Shown here: positions 8,101-11,328 of the stretch, piece by piece
Position numbering within the stretch: position 1 is the first letter of the stretch
Layout of the letters: each line of letters begins with the position of its first letter
DNA from: Polaromonas sp. UBA5171
Lineage (GTDB): Bacteria; Pseudomonadota; Gammaproteobacteria; Burkholderiales; Burkholderiaceae_C
Length of the DNA: 11,328 bases
Assembly: GCA_002413395.1 (NCBI GenBank)
Contig: DHWX01000128.1
Span: forward strand, 54,144-65,471
Direction: 5' to 3'
Position numbers and translations under genes: made by a program
The notes under the pieces: model-generated
Database searches by the model: none
Told to the model about the DNA's origin: nothing
What the model saw: only the letters and a program-made list of their open reading frames with translations

Positions 8101-8355
8101 CGAAAAAACGTGATCGAGACCCTGGATCTGAGAAATGACCTGCTCCGCCGGCGTGGCCACCAGCGCTTCCACATCTTTCGCCGACGCACCAGGAAACGGA
8201 ATCAGCACATTGGCCATGGTGACGTTGATCTGCGGCTCTTCCTCGCGCGGCGTCACCAGCACGGCAAACAAGCCAAGCAGCAACGCCACCAGCGCAATGA
8301 GCGGCGTCAGTTGCGAGTGCAAGAAGAATTTTGAGAGACGGCCAGCAATGCCCAT
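5149..8355 (-). CDS. RND efflux transporter permease (AcrB superfamily)
   Basis: This is a 1068-residue resistance-nodulation-division pump subunit of normal length. TM1 is at about residues 16-34, followed by the REEEPQI segment seen in a non-AcrB RND clade. The large periplasmic loops (about 40-345 and 575-905) are present. TM4 holds the proton-relay aspartates Asp420-Asp421 in GILVDDAIVVVENIHRH. In TM10 the position of AcrB Lys940 is Arg979 (GIIVRNSILLVDF). The second half ends with ILDDPIFNGLAISLIFGIF and PVLYYAANRKKF. Together with a membrane fusion protein and an outer-membrane channel it would export a substrate using the proton gradient. The fusion protein is two genes upstream; no channel gene is in the window. 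The ATG starts 4 nt after the SQR-like stop, so the two are translationally coupled. The substrate cannot be assigned; metal (HME) signatures are not evident. Confidence 0.93.
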   Translation of the reverse strand: MGIAGRLSKFFLHSQLTPLIALVALLLGLFAVLVTPREEEPQINVTMANVLIPFPGASAKDVEALVATPAEQVISQIQGLDHVFSVSKPGMAIITAQFKVGIPRTEALVRLYDTVNSNRDWLPRELNVGEPLIKPKGIDDVPVVSLTLWTKDSQRGAYELERVAHAMEAELKRVPGTREVTTLGGPGRLVRVLLDIDKLNAYHLAVNDIRQALLGVNAALPAGQLAADNATVEVQTGNFLANAKEVGQLVVGVSEGNPVTLSDVARIVDGPGQPSKYVWFGVGKAAATQATAMGSEFPAVTISITKKPGENAVQVAEQITQRVAELRNTVVPAGVEVSVTRNYGETANDKAMKLIQKLIFATSAVVVLVFFALGMREAAIVGIAVILTLAATLFASWAWGFTLNRVSLFALIFSIGILVDDAIVVVENIHRHRELHPDKSLAQIIPTAVDEVGGPTILATFTVIAALLPMAFVTGLMGPYMSPIPINASMGMVISLVIAFTVTPWLAHRLSKAHVGDAAHAAHTDSRLHRWFSRLLLPFLADKKAVRNRRLLWVGILVAILISVSLAAVQLVVLKMLPFDNKSEFQVVVDMPVGTPVENTSAVLHEMGAYLATVDEVTNYQGYAGTAAPINFNGLVRQYYLRQAPELGDMQVNLVDKHQRSRKSHEIAGAVRAKLEAIAARHGAKVKVVEVPPGPPVLSPLVAEIYGPDEAGRHALAKQVRQAFSQTADIIGIDDSIEDNAQKVVLRVDQRKAALLGIPASDVVQTMRVGLDGEDITALHDGQSKYSIPVRLNLPPEKQARLNTLLTMTVKSAAGDNVPLSELVKVQPTTREKTIYHKDMLPVTYVIGDMAGKLDSPLYGMFAVRGKLASLTAAQGAPLGEYFIKQPSDPYRQFSLKWDGEWQITYETFRDMGLAYAVGLVLVYILVVAQFGSYLTPLIIMAPIPLTIIGVMPGHALLGAQYTATSMIGMIALAGIIVRNSILLVDFINLQVAQGIPFVHAVINSASARAKPIVLTGLAAMIGAGFILDDPIFNGLAISLIFGIFVSTLLTLVVIPVLYYAANRKKFP

Positions 8356-8359
8356 GGTG

Positions 8360-9634
8360 CTATTTACTCTTGAGCTTCAAGATGCCGAGTGCCTTGAAGA
8401 CATATTTTTCGTAAATCGGTTCGGAGGTGCCGTTTTTCATCTTTCGCATGAAATATTTTTCATAGGCGATCTTGGCCAGATGCACCCATTTGCCCTGCGC
8501 GAACCAGTTGACATTGCGCGGGGGAATCTGCGGCATTGCGACGAATGCAATACCGCTATCGCCAAAGTCGGCTAGGCAGACCGCGTTCCATGTTGCTTTC
8601 GCGCTGGGCTCACGCCCTTTCATTTGTTCCTGGATATTATGAGCGGTAGCGGTCACCATCGATTCGATCATGTAGCCCGTTTTGGGCGTGCCGGTGGGTA
8701 TTGGCGTCACTTCAACCGGTGGTATCGCCACACAAACACCAACCGCATAAATATTTTTGAATTTCGGATTGCGCTGATGTTCGTCGATCAGGATGAAACC
8801 ACCCGGATTGGTCAATCCTTCAATGCCAAATACTGCATCAATGCCTTTAAAGGAGGGCAAGATCATCGAATACGCAAACGGCAACTCATGCTGCTTCTTG
8901 ACTGTGCCATTCTCGTCATGCTCGGCAACCAGCATCTTTCCGTCTTCGACCTTGAGTATCTTGGCGTTGCAGATCCACTTGATATGGCGCTCCCGCATGG
9001 CCGATTCCATGAGGGATTTTGAATCGCCAACACCGCCAAGGCCAAGGTGACCAATATAAGGCTCGGGCGTGATATAGGTCATGGGCACGCGGTCCCGGAT
9101 TTTTCGCTTGCGCAGATCGCGGTCCATGATGAATGCAAACTCGTAAGCGGGACCAAAACATGAGGCGCCTTGTGCCGCGCCGACCACGATCGGTCCGGGA
9201 GCGGCGACGAACTTGTCCCACGCCTGACCCGCGACGACCGCATGATCAACATGGCAGACCGATTGTGTGTACCCGTTTGGCCCCAGGCCTTCTATGGCAT
9301 CGAAGGCGAGTTTCGGACCGGTCGCAATCACCAAAAAGTCATAATCGAGCATCCTGCCATCACCCAGTTCAACCTGGTTGCGCTCCGGATGAACCCGCTT
9401 GGCGCCAGCACCATCAAAAGCAATGTTCTTGCGTTTCAGATAGGGTTCCACCTCGAATTCAATCACATCGCGCGTGCGCCAATTGACAGCGACCCACGGG
9501 TTGGAAGGCACAAAATGGAAGGTATTGGTATTGGAGACGACTGTGATGCGATCCCCCGGACCGAGCACGGGTTTCAGTTCGTAGGCCATCGGCATGCCGC
9601 CGATACCTGCACCCAAGATGACAATATGAGCCAT
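8360..9634 (-). CDS. sqr: Sulfide:quinone oxidoreductase-like flavoprotein
   Basis: This is a 424-residue FAD-dependent oxidoreductase of the SQR/FCSD family. It begins with the ADP-binding motif VILGAGIGGMP (residues 4-14) and has the second FAD segment VIATGPKL at about 102-109. The three redox-important cysteines of Acidithiobacillus-type SQR have counterparts: Cys127 (SVCHVDHA), Cys159 (GASCFGPAYEF) and Cys353 (NAVCLADFGD). An additional Cys301 lies in YAVGVCVAIPPVEVTP, a segment close to that of SQRs, as is PTGTPKTGYMIESM. Without a signal peptide, it would be a monotopic protein on the inner membrane via the basic, amphipathic C-terminus. SQR oxidises sulfide to polysulfide or a low-molecular-weight persulfide and reduces quinone. 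A GGAG ribosome binding site lies 5 nt before the ATG. It sits between the two RND pump genes. A related flavoprotein with another substrate is possible, but the complete cysteine set favours SQR. Confidence 0.82.
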   Translation of the reverse strand: MAHIVILGAGIGGMPMAYELKPVLGPGDRITVVSNTNTFHFVPSNPWVAVNWRTRDVIEFEVEPYLKRKNIAFDGAGAKRVHPERNQVELGDGRMLDYDFLVIATGPKLAFDAIEGLGPNGYTQSVCHVDHAVVAGQAWDKFVAAPGPIVVGAAQGASCFGPAYEFAFIMDRDLRKRKIRDRVPMTYITPEPYIGHLGLGGVGDSKSLMESAMRERHIKWICNAKILKVEDGKMLVAEHDENGTVKKQHELPFAYSMILPSFKGIDAVFGIEGLTNPGGFILIDEHQRNPKFKNIYAVGVCVAIPPVEVTPIPTGTPKTGYMIESMVTATAHNIQEQMKGREPSAKATWNAVCLADFGDSGIAFVAMPQIPPRNVNWFAQGKWVHLAKIAYEKYFMRKMKNGTSEPIYEKYVFKALGILKLKSK

Positions 9635-9672
9635 GTTGTCTCCGAATAATTTTAATGAATAGGTTAACTGGA

Positions 9673-10866
9673 CTATTTTTCTACCGAACCTGCCGGGCTT
9701 GTGGCCCCGCCTGCTGCAAGACCCGCCTTGATCGGCTCTTGCGCGATACGCTCACCCTCGTGTAATCCGGCCAGCACCTCGACATGGCCGTCAACCGACG
9801 CATCGCCAACCCGAATCTGCCGCAACTGCGGCTGACCGCCTGCAGTCAATACATAGACAGCAGTCACTTCACTTCTGCGCAGCACCGCACTCGCCGGGAT
9901 GACCAGCTTGCGCGCAACGCCGGTGGTGAAATAGGCACGGGCGAATTGTCCTGGCAACAAGCCTGCGGCATCGCCCAGCTCAAGCCGCAGACTGGCGGTG
10001 TGCGTGCGACTGTCAACCAGCGGCACGAGCGTGACCTGTTTTGCCGTCAGGCGGCGTTTGGCGGCAGGCACTTCGACCTGTACCGGCATTTCGAGCTTCA
10101 CATCGCGCAGACTCGACTGCGACAGCGTGGCAATGACACGCATGCTGGCGGGATCAAAGACGGTAACGAGCGCTCGCCCGGGCGTGGCCATGTCGCCCAC
10201 TTCGATCGGCGTGGCGGCGACTATGCCTGCATAGGGCGCTGTGATAGTGGTGAATGTCTTGGCGGTGGTGGCTTGTCCGGCATTGGCCTGCAGCGCACCG
10301 ACGCGCGCCTGCGCCGCCTTGTAATCCTGCTCGGCCTGATCAAGACCGGCCTTGCTAATGAAATTTTGCGCAAATAGCTGCTTGCTTCGCTCATAACTGC
10401 GCAGTGCATTGGTAAACCCCGCCTGTGCTTCGGCGAGCTGGCTTTGGCTGCCAGAGACAACCTGCTCGGCTGCACGCGGGTCAATGCGGACCAATACCTG
10501 GCCAACCTTCACACTATCGCCCACCTTGACTTTAAGTTCAACAATCTGGCCCGCAATCTGCGCCGCAAGGGTCGATTGACGGACGGCTTCAACCACCCCC
10601 TCAGCGCTAATCACCTCTGGAATATCGCGATAGGCGAGCACATAGGACGCGGCAGGAGCAGCCGGTGCAGCGGGCGATGGTTCGGCCGCGTGGGCTTGTG
10701 GCACCAACGTCCCCGACATGACTATAGCAAGCAAAAATGCCGCGACGACAACGCCAGGGCGCGCTCTCCGTTGTGCGGAGAAAAGCGTTCGATCAGATCG
10801 CAGGTGCCTGTTGCTATTTTTCATTTCCAGCTCGCTCTGGGTATGCAAGAAAAGTCTGAATTTCAT
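9673..10866 (-). CDS. RND periplasmic adaptor (membrane fusion protein, HlyD/AcrA family)
   Basis: This 397-residue adaptor links the RND permease to an outer-membrane channel. A long basic N-terminus is followed by a hydrophobic stretch (about 39-54) and a likely signal-peptidase site AHA/AEP after residue 60; no lipobox Cys is seen. The lipoyl half-motif is at about 100-130 (QIAGQIVELKVKVGDSVKVG), then an alpha-hairpin of about 130-205 rich in A/Q/L, the second lipoyl part (TITAPYAGIVAATPIEVGD), then beta-barrel segments (LLPGQFARAYFTTGVARKLVIP). The ATG at 10866 overlaps the stop of the repressor gene (ATGA), which is why it was chosen. An internal ATG at 10824 would give a more usual signal peptide and cannot be excluded. 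A Pro/Ala-rich linker follows the cleavage site. It is separated by 37 nt from the SQR-like gene. It forms part of the same pump as the permease at 5149-8355. Confidence 0.9.
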   Translation of the reverse strand: MKFRLFLHTQSELEMKNSNRHLRSDRTLFSAQRRARPGVVVAAFLLAIVMSGTLVPQAHAAEPSPAAPAAPAASYVLAYRDIPEVISAEGVVEAVRQSTLAAQIAGQIVELKVKVGDSVKVGQVLVRIDPRAAEQVVSGSQSQLAEAQAGFTNALRSYERSKQLFAQNFISKAGLDQAEQDYKAAQARVGALQANAGQATTAKTFTTITAPYAGIVAATPIEVGDMATPGRALVTVFDPASMRVIATLSQSSLRDVKLEMPVQVEVPAAKRRLTAKQVTLVPLVDSRTHTASLRLELGDAAGLLPGQFARAYFTTGVARKLVIPASAVLRRSEVTAVYVLTAGGQPQLRQIRVGDASVDGHVEVLAGLHEGERIAQEPIKAGLAAGGATSPAGSVEK

Positions 10867-11216
10867 GATTGTGATACCAAACGCGTTGAGCGCCGCATGG
10901 ATGTCGGCACGGGGCAGTACAAACCATACAGCGTTGTCAACACCGAGACAGCCCCCGGGTCGCTAACCTTGTAAAAGATTTTTTTGCCCTCGCGCCTGGT
11001 TGACACGATCTCTTCGTTGCGCAAAATGGCCAATTGCTGCGACAGCGTCGGCTGGCGGATCTCAAGGAGTTCTTCAAGCTCGCTCACGCAGGCCTCCCCT
11101 TGCGTGAGTTGGCACAGCAGTAAAAGGCGATCTTCATTGGCCAGCACACGCAGCATGGTAGTAGCTTGGCCAGCGGCATCGCGCATTTGCTTCACATCGA
11201 AATCAGGAGCTGTCAT
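10863..11216 (-). CDS. ArsR-family repressor of the BigR/SqrR persulfide-sensor type
   Basis: This is a 117-residue winged-helix dimeric repressor and the first gene of the minus-strand operon. The helix-turn-helix core is VSELEELLEIRQPTLSQQLAIL (about 44-65), followed by the wing TRREGKKIFYKV. QPTLSQQL and a C-terminal LYGLYC match what I remember of BigR and SqrR. Cys35 (LLLLCQLTQGE) and Cys101 (LYGLYC) are 66 residues apart, exactly as Cys42/Cys108 of BigR and Cys41/Cys107 of SqrR. Those pairs form a di- or tetrasulfide with sulfane sulfur and release DNA. The ArsR-type CxC metal site is absent, and an additional Cys43 is present. An AAGG ribosome binding site lies 5 nt before the ATG. It most likely represses its own operon through the palindrome at 11248-11261, and derepression by persulfide is inferred. 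Confidence 0.88.
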   Translation of the reverse strand: MTAPDFDVKQMRDAAGQATTMLRVLANEDRLLLLCQLTQGEACVSELEELLEIRQPTLSQQLAILRNEEIVSTRREGKKIFYKVSDPGAVSVLTTLYGLYCPVPTSMRRSTRLVSQS

Positions 11217-11244
11217 GAGAGCCTTGGCTTATTGCACTGAGTAC

Positions 11245-11273
11245 AGTATATTTTCAAATATTATATATGTAAA
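11245..11273 (-). promoter_or_regulatory. Sigma70 promoter of the repressor-efflux-SQR operon
   Basis: Read on the minus strand, TTTACA (11268-11273, five of six consensus bases) is followed by a 17-nt spacer and TATACT (11245-11250, five of six). Transcription would start near 11238, leaving a leader of about 20 nt before the ATG at 11216. This is the best promoter in the window and the natural one for the six-gene minus-strand operon. Confidence 0.7.
11248..11261. promoter_or_regulatory. Perfect 14-bp palindrome in the operon promoter, likely repressor operator
   Basis: ATATTT-TC-AAATAT has exact 6-bp arms. It occupies the spacer and overlaps part of the -10 element of the promoter, so a bound repressor would block RNA polymerase. 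The site is immediately upstream of the BigR/SqrR-type gene and is AT-rich, as the BigR box is described to be. A second small inverted repeat, CAAT-ATC-ATTG, is at 11276-11286 just upstream of the -35. Direct binding by the repressor is inferred. Confidence 0.6.
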
Positions 11274-11297
11274 TACAATATCATTGTTTTAATTGAT

Positions 11298-11311
11298 TTG
11301 ATAAAGATCAC
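11298..11311. promoter_or_regulatory. FNR/ANR-like box (TTGATAAAGATCAC)
   Basis: The site matches the FNR consensus TTGAT-N4-ATCAA at nine of ten fixed bases. Its centre is about 66 bp upstream of the predicted start of the minus-strand operon, close to class I activator positions (-61.5/-71.5). It could instead serve a divergent gene beyond the right edge. Oxygen-dependent control of a sulfide operon would make sense but is inferred. The rest of 11217-11328 is AT-rich with no gene. Confidence 0.45.
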
Positions 11312-11328
11312 TCATTTTTCAGGATCCC

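Noticed and set aside
11322..11327. BamHI site GGATCC at the extreme right end.
   Set aside because: It may mark the end of a cloned fragment rather than a biological feature; it also means the divergent neighbour is simply not visible.
1..11328. Search by eye for CRISPR repeats, tRNA or rRNA genes, IS terminal repeats and phage att sites.
   Set aside because: No regularly spaced repeats, cloverleaf-like sequences, transposase motifs or matching flanking repeats were seen.

Overview
The window looks like chromosomal DNA of a betaproteobacterium, probably Burkholderiales and perhaps Comamonadaceae. This rests on moderately high GC, the flavour of the proteins (FadJ-type dehydrogenase, FabG, paired short chromate transporters) and dense operons. 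The genus is not proven. There are ten genes or gene parts with recognisable families. A short open frame at 4326-4397 may be the broken start of an eleventh. I see no tRNA, rRNA, CRISPR array, transposase or integrase.

Left part, plus strand (1-4317). A 3-hydroxyacyl-CoA dehydrogenase of the FadB/FadJ alpha-subunit type enters from the left edge without its N-terminus. It is followed by a FabG/PhaB-like SDR reductase with a +1 frameshift inside its glycine-rich NAD(P)H loop. Next is a one-chain MarR-GNAT fusion regulator. A perfect 12+12 bp palindrome stands just before its ATG and is a likely autoregulatory operator. Then two short-chain chromate transporter halves (ChrA family) overlap by ATGA. 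Directly after them a 23-codon frame with a strong ribosome binding site ends in MQFHQL and a stop. This resembles the start of an MBL-fold (ETHE1/persulfide dioxygenase-like) gene that has been cut off.

Right part, minus strand (4409-11216). A compact six-gene operon reads leftward: BigR/SqrR-type ArsR repressor, RND membrane fusion protein, sulfide:quinone oxidoreductase-like flavoprotein, RND permease, a small DUF2892 membrane protein and an OsmC-family protein. Gene spacing is a 4-nt overlap, 37 nt, 4 nt, 28 nt and 61 nt. The repressor has the two cysteines (C35, C101) at the same 66-residue spacing as the persulfide-sensing pairs of BigR and SqrR. A near-consensus sigma70 promoter lies upstream (TTTACA, 17 nt, TATACT). 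A perfect 14-bp palindrome sits in its spacer and touches the -10, and an FNR-like box lies further upstream.

Reading of the system. The right operon looks like a reactive-sulfur response unit in which sulfide oxidation (SQR) and thiol-peroxidase-like chemistry (OsmC) are built together with a two-component RND efflux pump. The usual persulfide dioxygenase partner is absent inside the operon, and no outer-membrane channel is encoded in the window. Linking sulfide oxidation to an RND pump under one persulfide-type repressor is the most interesting feature here. The pump's substrate cannot be told from sequence.
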